Assembly: GCF_029433855.1 (NCBI RefSeq)
Contig: NZ_JAROAU010000003.1
Span: 1,256,957 to 1,320,956 of the forward strand
Length of the DNA: 64,000 bases
Source of the DNA: Candidatus Kosakonia sp. 282A-S69
GTDB taxonomy: Bacteria > Pseudomonadota > Gammaproteobacteria > Enterobacterales > Enterobacteriaceae
Direction of reading: 5' to 3'
This document shows, piece after piece, positions 22,612 through 33,238 of the stretch. Numbering within the stretch: position 1 is the first letter of the stretch; each line of letters starts with the position of its first letter. The notes under the pieces were generated by a model. It was not told the origin of the DNA. It made no database searches and saw only the letters and a list, made by a program, of their open reading frames with translations. The translations under genes and the position numbers were made by a program.

Positions 22612-24087
22612 ATGGCGGTAGTCCAAACAGCCCAGGCGTGTGACCTGGTCATTTTCGGCGCGAAAGGCGATCTCGCACGCCGAAAATTGCTGCCTTCCCT
22701 GTACCAGCTGGAAAAAGCCGGTCAAATTCATGATGAGACGCGGATTCTCGGTGTTGGCCGTGCTGACTGGGACAAAGCAGCCTATACCAAAGTGGTCCGT
22801 GAAGCGCTCGAAACCTTTATGAAAGAGAAGATCGACGAAAGCTTATGGGACAAGCTGAGCGGTCGTCTCGATTTCTGTAATCTTGATGTCAACGACACGC
22901 CTGCCTTCAAACGCCTCGGCGCGATGCTGGATCAGAAAAACCGCACCACCATTAACTACTTCGCGATGCCGCCGGATACCTTCGGTGCGATCTGTAAAGG
23001 GCTTGGCGCGGCGAAACTGAACGCCAAACCGGCTCGTGTTGTCATGGAGAAACCGCTCGGTAACTCCCTTGAAACCTCCCGTCAGATCAACGATCAGGTG
23101 GGCGAATATTTTGAAGAGTGCCAGGTTTACCGTATCGACCACTACCTTGGTAAAGAGACGGTGCTTAACCTGCTGGCGCTGCGTTTTGCCAACTCTCTGT
23201 TCGTGAATAACTGGGATAACCGCACTATTGATCATGTAGAGATCACCGTCGCGGAAGAGGTGGGCATTGAAGGGCGCTGGGGCTATTTCGACCAGGCCGG
23301 GCAGATGCGCGATATGATCCAGAACCACCTGCTGCAGGTGCTCTGCATGATCGCGATGTCGCCGCCGTCCGATCTCACCGCCGACAGCATTCGCGACGCG
23401 AAAGTGAAGGTGCTCAAATCCCTGCGCCGTATCGATCGCACTAACGTGCGGGAAAAAACCGTGCGCGGCCAGTACACTGCCGGTTTTGCCCAGGGCAAGA
23501 AAGTGCCGGGCTACCTGGAAGAAGAGGGCGCGAATAAGACGAGCCATACCGAAACATTCGTTGCGATCCGCGTTGATATCGACGACTGGCGCTGGGCGGG
23601 TGTGCCTTTCTATCTGCGCACCGGTAAGCGTCTGCCGACCAAATGTTCAGAAGTGGTGGTCTACTTCAAAAACCCGGAACTCAATCTGTTTAAAGAGTCC
23701 TGGCAGGAGCTGCCGCAGAACAAGCTGACCATTCGCCTGCAGCCTGATGAAGGGGTTGATATCCAGATCCTCAATAAAGTGCCGGGGCTGGATCACAAAC
23801 ACAATCTGCAGACCACCAAGCTGGATCTGAGCTACTCCGAAACCTTCAACGAGACTCACCTGGCAGATGCTTACGAGCGCCTGCTGCTGGAGTCGATGCG
23901 CGGAATTCAGGCGCTGTTTGTGCGCCGCGATGAAGTGGAAGAGGCGTGGAAGTGGGTCGACTCCATTACCGAAGCCTGGGCTGCGGATAATGACTCACCG
24001 AAACCGTATCAGGCCGGTACCTGGGGCCCTGTCGCGTCGGTTGCGATGATCACCCGCGATGGTCGCTCCTGGAACGAGTTTGAGTAA
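22612..24087 (+). CDS. zwf: Glucose-6-phosphate dehydrogenase
   Basis: NADP-dependent first enzyme of the oxidative pentose phosphate and Entner-Doudoroff routes. The 491-residue length is canonical. The coenzyme motif [15 protein letters not shown] lies near residue 15, and the catalytic signature [10 protein letters not shown] near residue 175, with the base His nearby. It is controlled by HexR here; in E. coli also by SoxS. It lies upstream of edd-eda, together giving the full path from glucose 6-phosphate except 6-phosphogluconolactonase. Confidence 0.98.
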   Translation: MAVVQTAQACDLVIFGAKGDLARRKLLPSLYQLEKAGQIHDETRILGVGRADWDKAAYTKVVREALETFMKEKIDESLWDKLSGRLDFCNLDVNDTPAFKRLGAMLDQKNRTTINYFAMPPDTFGAICKGLGAAKLNAKPARVVMEKPLGNSLETSRQINDQVGEYFEECQVYRIDHYLGKETVLNLLALRFANSLFVNNWDNRTIDHVEITVAEEVGIEGRWGYFDQAGQMRDMIQNHLLQVLCMIAMSPPSDLTADSIRDAKVKVLKSLRRIDRTNVREKTVRGQYTAGFAQGKKVPGYLEEEGANKTSHTETFVAIRVDIDDWRWAGVPFYLRTGKRLPTKCSEVVVYFKNPELNLFKESWQELPQNKLTIRLQPDEGVDIQILNKVPGLDHKHNLQTTKLDLSYSETFNETHLADAYERLLLESMRGIQALFVRRDEVEEAWKWVDSITEAWAADNDSPKPYQAGTWGPVASVAMITRDGRSWNEFE

Positions 24088-24109
24088 CCTGAGCCTGCTA
24101 TGTTGCGCA

Positions 24110-24125
24110 ATTTTACCGGTAACAT
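24110..24125. promoter_or_regulatory. GntR operator upstream of edd
   Basis: ATTTTACCGGTAACAT matches the palindromic GntR operator (ATGTTACCNNTAACAT type) at all but one or two positions. In E. coli GntR represses edd-eda in the absence of gluconate. The site lies 23 nt after zwf, upstream of an intrinsic terminator. Confidence 0.7.
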
Positions 24126-24163
24126 GATCTAACACAGCTCTGCGAACAATTTTTCTGTTTCGA

Positions 24164-24198
24164 AGCCCCGGCTGGATTCACCAGCGGGGCTTTTTTTA
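24164..24198 (+). terminator. Terminator after zwf
   Basis: Stem AGCCCCG-CTGG / CCAG-CGGGGCT with loop ATTCA and seven T. It would end zwf transcripts, and also any transcript that starts at the upstream GntR operator. Confidence 0.85.
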
Positions 24199-24319
24199 TT
24201 ACACTGGCTAAAGTGATTTTGCCTTTGGGGCGCGGTACACGGTTGTTTTAAGCTTGTTACGCATAGTGAAAAGCACGGTTAGCACGCTCTCCCCGAACAG
24301 ATAAATTTCAGGAGCCTCT

Positions 24320-26131
24320 ATGAATCCAGTAATGTTACGCGTAACAAATCGCATTATTGAACGTTCACGCGCAACCCGTTCAGCCTACCTTGCACGCATT
24401 GAGCAGGCGAAAAGCAACACCGTTCGTCGTTCAACGCTGGCCTGTGGTAACCTGGCGCACGGTTTTGCCGCCTGCCAGCCAGAGGATAAAGCCTCGCTCA
24501 AAAGCATGTTGCGCAACAACATCGCCATCATCACCTCCTACAACGACATGCTCTCTGCACATCAGCCTTATGAAGTCTATCCCGACATTATTCGTAAAGC
24601 GCTGCACTCAGTGAATGCGGTCGGCCAGGTGGCGGGCGGCGTACCGGCGATGTGTGATGGCGTGACGCAGGGTCAGGATGGAATGGAGCTGTCGCTGCTG
24701 AGCCGCGAAGTGATTGCCATGTCCGCCGCGGTGGGGCTGTCGCACAATATGTTTGACGGTGCGCTATACCTCGGCGTCTGCGACAAAATCGTCCCGGGGC
24801 TGGCGATGGCGGCGCTGTCGTTTGGTCACTTGCCTGCGCTGTTTGTGCCGTCAGGCCCGATGGCCAGCGGCCTGGCAAACAAAGAGAAGGTGCGCATTCG
24901 CCAGCTCTATGCGGAAGGTAAAGTCGATCGCATGGCGCTGCTGGAGTCGGAAGCCGCCTCTTACCATGCTCCGGGCACCTGTACCTTTTACGGCACCGCT
25001 AACACCAACCAGATGGTAATTGAGTTTATGGGCATGCAGCTGCCCGGCTCCTCCTTTGTTCACCCGGATGCGCCGCTACGTCAAGCGCTGACCGAAGCCG
25101 CTGCCCGCCAGGTGACGCGTTTAACCGGGAACGGTAACGAATGGATGCCGCTCGGCAAAATGATCGATGAAAAAGTCGTGGTTAACGGCATCGTCTCCCT
25201 GCTGGCAACCGGCGGTTCAACCAACCACACCATGCACCTGGTAGCAATGGCGCGCGCGGCGGGCATTATCATCAACTGGGATGACTTCTCCGAACTCTCT
25301 GAGGCAGTACCGCTGCTTGCACGCCTCTACCCGAACGGACCGGCAGACATTAACCACTTCCAGGCGGCGGGCGGTGTGCCAGTATTGATGCGCGAGCTGC
25401 TGAAGGGCGGTTTGCTGCATGAAGAGGTGAATACCGTGGCCGGTTTCGGCCTGACCCGCTACACCCAGGAGCCGTGGCTCAACAATGGCGAACTCGACTG
25501 GCGTGAAGGCGCTACCGCATCGCTGGATGATTCGATTATTGCCACCATTGATAAGCCCTTCTCGCAGCATGGCGGCACTAAAGTGCTGAGCGGCAACCTT
25601 GGGCGTGCGGTGATGAAAACCTCCGCCGTGCCAGTAGAGAACCAGATCATCGAAGCGCCAGCGGTGGTGTTTGAGAGCCAGCATGACGTTTTACCGGCCT
25701 TTGAGGCGGGTCTGCTGGATCGCGATTGCGTGGTGGTCGTCCGTCATCAGGGGCCGAAAGCGAATGGCATGCCAGAATTACATAAACTGATGCCGCCACT
25801 TGGTGTATTATTGGACCGCCGTTTCAAAATTGCCTTAGTTACCGATGGACGGCTGTCAGGGGCATCAGGTAAAGTGCCGTCGGCAATCCATGTAACCCCC
25901 GAAGCTTACGACGGTGGATTGCTGGCAAAAGTACGTGATGGCGACATTATCCGGGTTAACGGGCAGACAGGTGAGTTGACCCTGCTGGTGGCTGACACCG
26001 AACTGGCCGCACGTCAGCCGCATATTCCTGACCTTAGCGCGATGCGCGTGGGCACAGGCCGTGAAATGTTCGGCGCGCTGCGAGAGAAGCTCTCCGGCGC
26101 AGAGCAGGGCGCAACCTGTATCACTTTTTAA
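24320..26131 (+). CDS. edd: 6-Phosphogluconate dehydratase
   Basis: Entner-Doudoroff dehydratase making 2-keto-3-deoxy-6-phosphogluconate. The length of 603 residues is canonical. It belongs to the IlvD/Edd iron-sulfur family, with cluster cysteines in [15 protein letters not shown] and [14 protein letters not shown], and the C-terminal [19 protein letters not shown] block. ATG at 24320 follows TTCAGGAG. eda follows 37 nt downstream as an operon. Confidence 0.98.
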   Translation: MNPVMLRVTNRIIERSRATRSAYLARIEQAKSNTVRRSTLACGNLAHGFAACQPEDKASLKSMLRNNIAIITSYNDMLSAHQPYEVYPDIIRKALHSVNAVGQVAGGVPAMCDGVTQGQDGMELSLLSREVIAMSAAVGLSHNMFDGALYLGVCDKIVPGLAMAALSFGHLPALFVPSGPMASGLANKEKVRIRQLYAEGKVDRMALLESEAASYHAPGTCTFYGTANTNQMVIEFMGMQLPGSSFVHPDAPLRQALTEAAARQVTRLTGNGNEWMPLGKMIDEKVVVNGIVSLLATGGSTNHTMHLVAMARAAGIIINWDDFSELSEAVPLLARLYPNGPADINHFQAAGGVPVLMRELLKGGLLHEEVNTVAGFGLTRYTQEPWLNNGELDWREGATASLDDSIIATIDKPFSQHGGTKVLSGNLGRAVMKTSAVPVENQIIEAPAVVFESQHDVLPAFEAGLLDRDCVVVVRHQGPKANGMPELHKLMPPLGVLLDRRFKIALVTDGRLSGASGKVPSAIHVTPEAYDGGLLAKVRDGDIIRVNGQTGELTLLVADTELAARQPHIPDLSAMRVGTGREMFGALREKLSGAEQGATCITF

Positions 26132-26168
26132 GACGACAAGATTTCATTCTGGCGAGAGAAAAAGACTG

Positions 26169-26810
26169 ATGAAAAACTGGAAAACAAGTGCAGAAGCCAT
26201 CCTGAAAACCGGCCCGGTTGTACCGGTGATCGTGGTAAATAAACTGGAGCACGCTGTCCCGATGGCGAAAGCGCTGGTTGCAGGTGGTGTTCGTGTGCTG
26301 GAAGTGACGCTGCGCACTGCATGCGCGATTGACGCTATCCGCGCTATTGCAAAAGAAGTTCCTGACGCCATTATCGGCGCTGGCACCGTGCTGAATCCGC
26401 AGCAACTGGCTGAAGTTACCGAAGCAGGCGCGCAGTTTGCCATCAGCCCCGGCCTGACCGAGCCGCTGCTGAAAGCTGCCACCGAAGGCACCATTCCGCT
26501 GATCCCGGGCATCAGCACCGTTTCCGAACTGATGCTGGGTATGGATTACGGCCTGAAAGAGTTCAAGTTCTTCCCGGCGGAAGCCAATGGCGGCACCAAA
26601 GCCCTGCAGGCCATTGCGGGTCCCTTCTCGCAGGTGCGTTTCTGCCCGACCGGCGGCATCTCTCCGGCGAACTACCGTGACTACCTGGCGCTGAAAAGCG
26701 TGCTCTGCATCGGCGGCTCGTGGCTGGTTCCGGCCGACGCGCTGGAAGCAGGCGATTATGATCGCATCACTAAACTGGCGCGCGAAGCCGTTGAAGGTGC
26801 GAAGCTGTAA
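26169..26810 (+). CDS. eda: KDPG aldolase
   Basis: Cleaves 2-keto-3-deoxy-6-phosphogluconate to pyruvate and glyceraldehyde 3-phosphate. It is a 213-residue class I aldolase. The Schiff-base Lys is in [12 protein letters not shown], and the catalytic Glu in [14 protein letters not shown]. The start [12 protein letters not shown] at 26169 is the family N-terminus, after GCGAGAGAAAAAG. A longer upstream frame only overlaps edd. Confidence 0.98.
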   Translation: MKNWKTSAEAILKTGPVVPVIVVNKLEHAVPMAKALVAGGVRVLEVTLRTACAIDAIRAIAKEVPDAIIGAGTVLNPQQLAEVTEAGAQFAISPGLTEPLLKAATEGTIPLIPGISTVSELMLGMDYGLKEFKFFPAEANGGTKALQAIAGPFSQVRFCPTGGISPANYRDYLALKSVLCIGGSWLVPADALEAGDYDRITKLAREAVEGAKL

Positions 26811-26843
26811 ACAGCAGGCAGGTATAAAGCCCACCTTATGAGT

Positions 26844-26878
26844 AGCCCGGACGCACTATGCGCACCGGGCTTTTTTTA
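26844..26878. terminator. Terminator between eda and purT
   Basis: Stem AGCCCGG-TGCG-type inverted repeat (AGCCCGGACGCA / TGCGCACCGGGCT) followed by seven T, between convergent eda and purT. Confidence 0.8.
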
Positions 26879-28054
26879 TCCGTTGACCTGCACCGCATTT
26901 GCTGACGCCACGGCGCGGGCCACCGCACTCTCAACATCCTCTGCGACTGCCAGCGCCACGCCCAGACGGCGCGATCCTTCAATCTCCGGCTTGCCGAACA
27001 AGCGCAGCTGCACGCCTGCGTCAACGGCATGTTGCAGATTATCAAAGGTGACATTCTGGCTGTGCAGGCGGGGCAAAATCACCGCAGAGGCGGCCGGGCC
27101 GTACTGGCGGATTGCGCCAATCGGCAGGCCTAAAAAGGCGCGTACATGCAGGGCGAATTCGGAGAGATCCTGCGAAATCAGCGTCACCATTCCTGTATCG
27201 TGCGGGCGCGGGGAGACTTCACTGAAAATAACCTCATCGCCGCAGACAAAGAGTTCGACGCCGAAAAGGCCATATCCCCCGAGCGCCAGCACCACGTCAC
27301 GGGCGATCTGCTGGGCGCGCTCAAGCGCTGCCGCCGACATCTGCTGAGGCTGCCAGGATTCACGATAATCGCCATCCTCCTGACGGTGACCCACCGGTGC
27401 ACAGAAGTGGACGCCGTCCACCGCGCTGATAGTCAGCAGGGTGATTTCAAAATCAAACTTCACCACCCCTTCGACAATGACGCGCCCGGCACCGGCGCGA
27501 CCGCCCTGTTGCGCGTAGGCCCAGGCGGAAGCCAACTGATCGGCAGATTTAATAAAGCTCTGCCCTTTACCTGAGGAGCTCATCACCGGTTTCACAATGC
27601 AGGGCAGGCCAATCTGGCTTACCGCCTGGCGGAAGCTCTCTTCACTATCGGCAAAACGGTAGGTCGAGGTGGGGAGCTGCAACTCCTCTGCTGCGAGGCG
27701 ACGGATCCCCTCGCGGTTCATCGTTAACTTGGTGGCGCGTGCGCAGGGAACCACACGCTGACCAGCCGCTTCCAGCTCAATCAGGGCGTCGGTGGCGATG
27801 GCTTCGATCTCCGGCACAATAAAGTGCGGCTGCTCCTCGGCGACCAGTGCTTTTAACGCTGCGCCGTCAAGCATGTTAATCACATGGGAGCGGTGCGCGA
27901 CCTGCATGGCCGGAGCATCCGCATAGCGGTCCACCGCAATCACTTCGATACCGAGCCGCTGACATTCAATAGCCACTTCTTTGCCCAGCTCGCCTGAGCC
28001 TAATAACATCACACGCGTGGCTGCCGGACGCAGCGCGGTTCCTAAAAGAGTCAT
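26876..28054 (-). CDS. purT: Formate-dependent GAR transformylase PurT
   Basis: Purine synthesis enzyme using formate and ATP to formylate glycinamide ribonucleotide. The 392-residue ATP-grasp protein has the N-terminal nucleotide loop [16 protein letters not shown], the [14 protein letters not shown]-binding segment and [16 protein letters not shown] near the active site. A PurR box lies 36 nt upstream of its start. Confidence 0.97.
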   Translation of the reverse strand: MTLLGTALRPAATRVMLLGSGELGKEVAIECQRLGIEVIAVDRYADAPAMQVAHRSHVINMLDGAALKALVAEEQPHFIVPEIEAIATDALIELEAAGQRVVPCARATKLTMNREGIRRLAAEELQLPTSTYRFADSEESFRQAVSQIGLPCIVKPVMSSSGKGQSFIKSADQLASAWAYAQQGGRAGAGRVIVEGVVKFDFEITLLTISAVDGVHFCAPVGHRQEDGDYRESWQPQQMSAAALERAQQIARDVVLALGGYGLFGVELFVCGDEVIFSEVSPRPHDTGMVTLISQDLSEFALHVRAFLGLPIGAIRQYGPAASAVILPRLHSQNVTFDNLQHAVDAGVQLRLFGKPEIEGSRRLGVALAVAEDVESAVARAVASANAVQVNG

Positions 28055-28090
28055 AGCAAAGTACCATTAGAAAAAAGTGGGCGCAGTATA

Positions 28091-28106
28091 ACGAAAACGT
28101 TTGCGT
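28091..28106. promoter_or_regulatory. PurR operator of purT
   Basis: ACGAAAACGTTTGCGT is the reverse complement of the PurR consensus ACGCAAACGTTTTCGT, exact over 16 bases. Confidence 0.9.
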
Positions 28107-28147
28107 CTGTCTTTTCCACTTGCGGTGGTTTTTTCATCGCGCTACTA

Positions 28148-28167
28148 TACTGTACAAATACACAGTA
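28148..28167. promoter_or_regulatory. LexA (SOS) box of yebG
   Basis: TACTGTACAAATACACAGTA fits CTG-N10-CAG with symmetric flanks, 15 nt upstream of the yebG start. yebG is a known SOS gene. Confidence 0.9.
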
Positions 28168-28182
28168 AAACGAGGCTGCATC

Positions 28183-28521
28183 ATGGCGGTAGAAGTTAAA
28201 TACGTAGTCATTCGCGAAGGTGAGGAAAAGATGTCTTTTGCCAGCAAAAAGGAAGCCGATGCTTACGACAAAATGCTCGACCTGGCCGAAGTGTTGGGCG
28301 ACTGGTTAGGCACCGGTCCGGTAGCTCTGGAAGAGGAGACCCGTGAACGCATGGCGATGTGGCTCGCCGAGCAAAAAGATGCGCTCAACGGCATCCTGAA
28401 ATCCGGCAAACTCCCCGGCACAGAGAGCGAAGAGGGCGCACTCCCGGAAAAAAATGCTAAGGATGAATCCTCTGACGCGGTTGATATTAAAAGCGCCAGC
28501 AAGCGGGCGAAAGTCGCCTGA
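28183..28521 (+). CDS. yebG: SOS-induced DNA-damage protein YebG
   Basis: This small 112-residue protein is induced by DNA damage; its biochemical role is unknown. The N-terminal half (MAVEVKYVVIREGEEKMSF) is highly conserved with E. coli, but the protein is longer than the 96 residues there, owing to a longer acidic and Lys-rich tail (DIKSASKRAKVA). ATG at 28183 follows ACGAGG and lies just after the LexA box. Divergent from purT. Confidence 0.95.
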   Translation: MAVEVKYVVIREGEEKMSFASKKEADAYDKMLDLAEVLGDWLGTGPVALEEETRERMAMWLAEQKDALNGILKSGKLPGTESEEGALPEKNAKDESSDAVDIKSASKRAKVA

Positions 28522-28579
28522 TGTTGCACCGCCAGCAATTTGTACCATGCTTTGAATGGGTATTAACCAGGAGATAAGC

Positions 28580-28930
28580 ATGAAAATAGCAGGGGTAGTA
28601 ACCGGTCTGTTTTTGCTGGCGGGCAGCATGGCGGCAGATGCCGCTGCACAAAAAGTCGTGAAGTTTCCTTCCTGTGAAGGGCTTAATGCTGAGGGCATCG
28701 CCGCCAGCGTTAAGCGCGACTATCTGCAGAACCGCATTGTGCGCTGGGCGGACGATCAGAAAATAATCGGTCAGGCGGATCCGGTGGTATGGGTTAATCC
28801 GCAAGAGGTGACTGGCAAGGGTGATAAATGGGCGGTGCCCTTAACCGTGCGCGGTAAAAGCGCCGATATTCACTATCGCGTAATGGTCGACTGCCCGGCG
28901 GGCAGCGCGGCGTACAGAACGCAGCAGTAG
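28580..28930 (+). CDS. yebF: Extracellular protein YebF
   Basis: This 116-residue colicin-immunity-like secreted protein is known in E. coli to reach the medium through Sec and the outer-membrane porins. It has a clear signal peptide ([21 protein letters not shown]) and the mature [20 protein letters not shown] block with two Cys (CEG and VDC) that form a disulfide in the family. ATG at 28580 follows AGGAGA. It lies downstream of yebG. Confidence 0.95.
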   Translation: MKIAGVVTGLFLLAGSMAADAAAQKVVKFPSCEGLNAEGIAASVKRDYLQNRIVRWADDQKIIGQADPVVWVNPQEVTGKGDKWAVPLTVRGKSADIHYRVMVDCPAGSAAYRTQQ

Positions 28931-29025
28931 CGCCATAATTTTCCTATTCTTTCCAGATACAGACACTTCCTGACATCCCCCTCGCTTACTCTTGCCTGAC
29001 TACAGAGCTTAAGCGAGGGAAAATC

Positions 29026-29688
29026 ATGAACTGGTTAAATCAATTACAGTCGCTGCTGGGTCAAAAAAGTGGGGCGTCGAATACCTCCTCCTCCGAGGCC
29101 CAGGGGTTAAACAAGCTGCTGGTGCCAGGGGCGCTGGGCGGGCTTGCCGGTCTGCTGGTCGCTAACAAATCGTCACGCAAATTACTCACTAAATATGGTA
29201 CTGGCGCGCTACTGGTGGGCGGCGGGGCGGTAGCCGGTACGGTGCTGTGGAACAAATACAAAGATCGCATTCGCGAAACCCATCAGGATGAACCGCAGTT
29301 TGGGCAGCAGCAGTCGCCGCTGGACGTGCGCACCGAGCGCCTGATTCTGGCGCTGGTCTTTGCAGCGAAGAGCGACGGCCATATCGATGCGCAGGAGCAG
29401 GCGGCCATTGAGTCGCAGCTGCGCGAGGCGGGGATCGAAACTCAGGGGCGCGAGCTGGTGGCGAAAGCACTGGAGCAGCCTCTCGATCCGGCACGGCTGG
29501 CGCAGGGGGTCAAAAATGAGGAGGAAGCGCTGGAACTTTACTTCCTCAGTTGTGCGGTGATTGACATTGACCACTTTATGGAGCGCAGCTATCTCAACGC
29601 GCTGGGCGATGCCCTGAAGGTGCCGCAGGACGTCCGTGAGGGCATCGAACAGGATCTTCAGCAGCAAAAACGCGCCCTTACAACCTGA
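29026..29688 (+). CDS. yebE: DUF533 / TerB-like inner-membrane protein YebE
   Basis: This 220-residue protein has an N-terminal region rich in Ser and Gln, a Gly-rich hydrophobic stretch ([28 protein letters not shown]) and a C-terminal acidic TerB-like domain ([20 protein letters not shown]). In E. coli yebE is induced by envelope stress through CpxR. I see no clear CpxR box here. Function unknown. Confidence 0.92.
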   Translation: MNWLNQLQSLLGQKSGASNTSSSEAQGLNKLLVPGALGGLAGLLVANKSSRKLLTKYGTGALLVGGGAVAGTVLWNKYKDRIRETHQDEPQFGQQQSPLDVRTERLILALVFAAKSDGHIDAQEQAAIESQLREAGIETQGRELVAKALEQPLDPARLAQGVKNEEEALELYFLSCAVIDIDHFMERSYLNALGDALKVPQDVREGIEQDLQQQKRALTT

Positions 29689-29766
29689 GCGCGATAACGT
29701 TTCGCTTGCAACGCGCGTTTGTTTTGCCACCCTTATAGGATGGAAAACAGAAAAAAGATAAGAGCT

Positions 29767-31821
29767 ATGTTGCCGAAAGCAAAACAGATCCCCCACGCCA
29801 TGACCATTCATGGCGATACCCGCGTCGATAACTACTACTGGCTGCGGGATGACACGCGCTCTCAGCCAGAGGTGCTTGATTATCTGCATCAGGAGAATGA
29901 CTACGGTCGGGAGTTGATGGCCTCCCAGCAAGCCCTGCAGGATAACTTGCTGCAGGAGATCATCTCCCGTATTCCGCAGCGTGAAGTCTCCGCCCCCTAT
30001 ATTCGTAACGGCTATCGTTACCGGCACATTTATGAGCCGGGCAACGAATACGCTATCTACCAGCGCCAGTCGGTGCTCAGCTCTGAATGGGACGACTGGG
30101 TCACCCTGCTGGATGCCAATCAGCGCGCCTCGCACAGCGAGTTTTACACCATGGGGGGTCTCGACATTTCGCCCGATAACACCATTATGGCGCTGGCGGA
30201 AGATTTTCTCTCAAGGCGGCAGTATGGTTTACGCTTTCGCAACCTGGAGACGGGCAACTGGTACCCGGAGGTGCTCGATAACGTCTCGCCTGATTTTGTC
30301 TGGGTGAATGATTCTGAGACCGTCTATTACGTGCGTAAACATGCCACGACGCTGCTGCCTTATCAGGTCTGGCGGCATACGGTCGGCTCGCCGACGCAGC
30401 AGGATGAGCTGGTCTACGAGGAGAAGGATGACACCTTTTACGTGGGGCTGAGCAAAACCACTTCGCAGCACTACATCACTATTCATCTTGCCAGCGCCAC
30501 CACCAGCGAGGTGCTGCTGCTTGATGCCGAACTGCCGGATGCGCAGCCGCTCTGCTTTTTACCGCGGCGCAAAGAGCATGAGTACAGCCTCGATCACTAC
30601 CAGCACACCTTCTACCTGCGCTCCAACCGCGATGGTAAAAACTTCGGCCTCTATCGCACCAAAGTGCGTGATGAGCGGCGCTGGGAAGTGCTGATCCCCG
30701 CCCGCGATCACATTATGCTGGAAGGCTTTACTCTCTTTACCGACTGGCTGGTGGTTGAAGAGCGGCAACGCGGCCTGACAAGCCTGCGGCAGATCAACCG
30801 TAAAACCCGCGAAGTGATCGGTATCGCCTTTGACGACCCGGCCTACGTCACCTGGCTTGCCTATAATCCCGAGCCGGAAACCTCGCGGCTACGCTACGGT
30901 TACTCCTCAATGACCACGCCAGATACTCTGTTTGAGCTGGATATGGACACCGGCGAACGTCGCGTGCTGAAGCAGACTGAAGTGGCGGGCTTTGACGCAA
31001 GTGACTACCGCAGCGAGCATGTATGGGTGGTCGCACGGGATGGCGTTGAAGTGCCCGTCTCGCTGGTTTACAACCACAACCATTTTCGCAAAGGCGAAAA
31101 CCCGCTACTGGTCTACGGCTACGGCTCCTACGGGGCGAGTATTGATGCCGATTTCAGCAGCAGCCGCCTGAGCCTGTTGGATCGCGGCTTCGTCTGCGCG
31201 ATAGCCCATATTCGCGGCGGCGGCGAGCTGGGTCATGCCTGGTACGAAGAGGGGAAATTCCTCAACAAGCAAAATACCTTCAATGACTTTATTGATGTTA
31301 CCGACAGTCTGCTGGAGCAGGGCTACGGTTCACCGCAATACTGTTATGCAATGGGCGGCAGTGCGGGCGGCATGCTGATGGGCGCGGTGATCAACATGCG
31401 TCCTTCTCTCTACCACGGCGTGATTGCCCAGGTGCCCTTTGTCGATGTAGTCACCACCATGCTTGATGAGTCGATCCCGTTAACGACCGGCGAGTTTGAG
31501 GAGTGGGGCAATCCGCAGGATGAGACCTACTACCACTATATGAAGGGCTACAGCCCCTACGACAACATCGGCGCGCACCCCTATCCGCATATGCTGGTGA
31601 CTACTGGTTTACATGATTCACAGGTGCAGTACTGGGAGCCGGCAAAGTGGGTGGCGAAACTGCGGGAATATAAAACCGATGACAATCTGCTGCTGCTCTG
31701 TACCGATATGGATTCGGGGCACGGCGGTAAATCGGGTCGTTTTAAATCCTATGAGGGTGTCGCACTGGAGTACGCGTTTCTGATCGCGCTGGCGCAGGGG
31801 ACTCTGCCCGGCAAAGGGTAA
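29767..31821 (+). CDS. ptrB: Oligopeptidase B
   Basis: Cytoplasmic S9A serine peptidase cutting after Arg and Lys in short peptides. The 684-residue protein has an N-terminal beta-propeller and C-terminal alpha/beta hydrolase domain. The catalytic Ser is in [11 protein letters not shown], the Asp in [17 protein letters not shown], and the His in [13 protein letters not shown] at 29767 gives [12 protein letters not shown] as in E. coli. Convergent with exoX; the two stop codons touch. Confidence 0.97.
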   Translation: MLPKAKQIPHAMTIHGDTRVDNYYWLRDDTRSQPEVLDYLHQENDYGRELMASQQALQDNLLQEIISRIPQREVSAPYIRNGYRYRHIYEPGNEYAIYQRQSVLSSEWDDWVTLLDANQRASHSEFYTMGGLDISPDNTIMALAEDFLSRRQYGLRFRNLETGNWYPEVLDNVSPDFVWVNDSETVYYVRKHATTLLPYQVWRHTVGSPTQQDELVYEEKDDTFYVGLSKTTSQHYITIHLASATTSEVLLLDAELPDAQPLCFLPRRKEHEYSLDHYQHTFYLRSNRDGKNFGLYRTKVRDERRWEVLIPARDHIMLEGFTLFTDWLVVEERQRGLTSLRQINRKTREVIGIAFDDPAYVTWLAYNPEPETSRLRYGYSSMTTPDTLFELDMDTGERRVLKQTEVAGFDASDYRSEHVWVVARDGVEVPVSLVYNHNHFRKGENPLLVYGYGSYGASIDADFSSSRLSLLDRGFVCAIAHIRGGGELGHAWYEEGKFLNKQNTFNDFIDVTDSLLEQGYGSPQYCYAMGGSAGGMLMGAVINMRPSLYHGVIAQVPFVDVVTTMLDESIPLTTGEFEEWGNPQDETYYHYMKGYSPYDNIGAHPYPHMLVTTGLHDSQVQYWEPAKWVAKLREYKTDDNLLLLCTDMDSGHGGKSGRFKSYEGVALEYAFLIALAQGTLPGKG

Positions 31822-32484
31822 TTACCCCTCGCCAAGGTAGTGTTTGAGCGTTAAACGCAACTCCGGGCTCATGCTGTTGAGGTTGTTAAACAGCCAGCGC
31901 AGGTAGCCCGGATCGCGGTCGGCGATTTCAGCAACCGGCTTGCCACGGTATTTCCCAAAGGTAAAGGTGGTCATCAGCGCCGGGCGTCCGGTAATGGTGG
32001 CCATCTGCTCTGCGGTCCAGCCCGAGACCTGCATGATGTCTATCAGCAGGGCAGCAGTGATGTAGCAATCGTAGAGCGCGCGGTGGTGATGCAAACCGGC
32101 AGGCGTCTGTACGCTGAGCTTGCGGGAGTGATAGAGCGCCATATTGCTGTATTTGATCCCCGGCCATAAACGACGCGCCAGTTTCATGGTGCAGATCCAC
32201 TCGCCGGACATCTCTGGCAGCACGCGGCGGTCAAAGCTGGCGTTATGCGCCACATACCACTCACTGCCGTGATAATAGGGTACAACTTCTTCAATCCACG
32301 GCTGATCTGCCACCATCGCTTCGGTGATGCGGTGGATTGCCATCGCCTGCGGGCTAATGGGACGATCGGGGCGTACCAGGTGGCTCTGCGGATTAACGAT
32401 TTGCCCGTCTACCACATCCACCGAGGCGATCTCGACGATACCTCCCTGCAAATCGCAGGTTTCTGTATCGATAACACGTAACAT
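31822..32484 (-). CDS. exoX: Exodeoxyribonuclease X
   Basis: DnaQ-family 3'-5' exonuclease acting in mismatch repair and recombination. The 220-residue length equals E. coli. DEDDh motifs are visible: RVIDTETCDL, VAHNASFDRRVL and HHHRALYDCY. ATG at 32484 has GGAG six bases upstream and is preferred over the ATG four codons earlier. It lies 11 nt downstream of holE. Confidence 0.96.
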   Translation of the reverse strand: MLRVIDTETCDLQGGIVEIASVDVVDGQIVNPQSHLVRPDRPISPQAMAIHRITEAMVADQPWIEEVVPYYHGSEWYVAHNASFDRRVLPEMSGEWICTMKLARRLWPGIKYSNMALYHSRKLSVQTPAGLHHHRALYDCYITAALLIDIMQVSGWTAEQMATITGRPALMTTFTFGKYRGKPVAEIADRDPGYLRWLFNNLNSMSPELRLTLKHYLGEG

Positions 32485-32495
32485 AGTCGGCTCCA

Positions 32496-32723
32496 TTATT
32501 TCACTTTCGGCTCATAGGGGAGGCGAGAGAGCGAGACGGAGGCCAGCCGGTGGGCAATCAGGCGTTCGCGAAACCAGCCGCGCAGATGTTCGGGTTGTTC
32601 GCGCTCAACCGCCTCGGCAATCACCGGCATATTGTAGCGCTCTTTGAAGGCAACCCCGGCGGCGGCCAGATCGACATTCACCTTATCCATCTCTTCTTGT
32701 TCGAGCTGCGCAAGATTGGTCAT
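32496..32723 (-). CDS. holE: DNA polymerase III theta subunit
   Basis: This 75-residue small subunit of the polymerase III core stabilises the epsilon proofreading subunit. It matches E. coli HolE throughout ([38 protein letters not shown]). It lies directly upstream of exoX on the same strand with an 11-nt gap, so the two are likely cotranscribed; both are partners or relatives of the epsilon exonuclease. Confidence 0.96.
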   Translation of the reverse strand: MTNLAQLEQEEMDKVNVDLAAAGVAFKERYNMPVIAEAVEREQPEHLRGWFRERLIAHRLASVSLSRLPYEPKVK

Positions 32724-32862
32724 TATGATGTTCTCCTCAGTTCAGGCGGCAAAAGTTACTAAGGCTGTCGCAGAAAGACAAGCGTGGCGGCGATGAGACT
32801 CGACTCAACTATTGTACAGGTTTATCCTCTATATCGTATGCATAACAAAAAGGAATGACTCT

Positions 32863-33237
32863 ATGCTTATCTCTCCGACACAGCGCTTACGCGCTTTTGC
32901 CCTTATCACCGCACTTTTTGCCACCCCGGCAGTGCTGGCGCATGCCCACCTCAAAGGGCAGTACCCGGCTGCGGACGCCGATGTCACTGCGGCACCGCAG
33001 GCATTAACGCTCAACTTTTCAGAAGGCATTGAACCTGCGTTTAGCGGCATTAAAGTGACAGACGCGCAGCAGAAGGCGATCAAAACCGGGGCGGTAAAGC
33101 GCAACGAAAAGGATAAGACCCAGATGATCGTGCCGCTCGAACAACCGCTGACCGCCGGTAAGTACACCGTCAGCTGGCATGTGGTCTCGGTCGACGGCCA
33201 TAAAACGCACGGGCAGTACAGCTTTTCTGTGAAGTAA
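32863..33237 (+). CDS. yobA: CopC-like periplasmic protein YobA
   Basis: This 124-residue copper-resistance CopC-domain protein has a signal peptide ending PAVLAHA, so the mature protein starts with His as in copper-binding CopC (HAHLKGQYPAAD). The C-terminal SWHVVSVDGHKTHGQYSF supplies further His ligands. ATG at 32863 follows AAAAAGGAATG. It is the first gene of yobA-yebZ-yebY. Confidence 0.94.
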   Translation: MLISPTQRLRAFALITALFATPAVLAHAHLKGQYPAADADVTAAPQALTLNFSEGIEPAFSGIKVTDAQQKAIKTGAVKRNEKDKTQMIVPLEQPLTAGKYTVSWHVVSVDGHKTHGQYSFSVK

Positions 33238-33238
33238 C

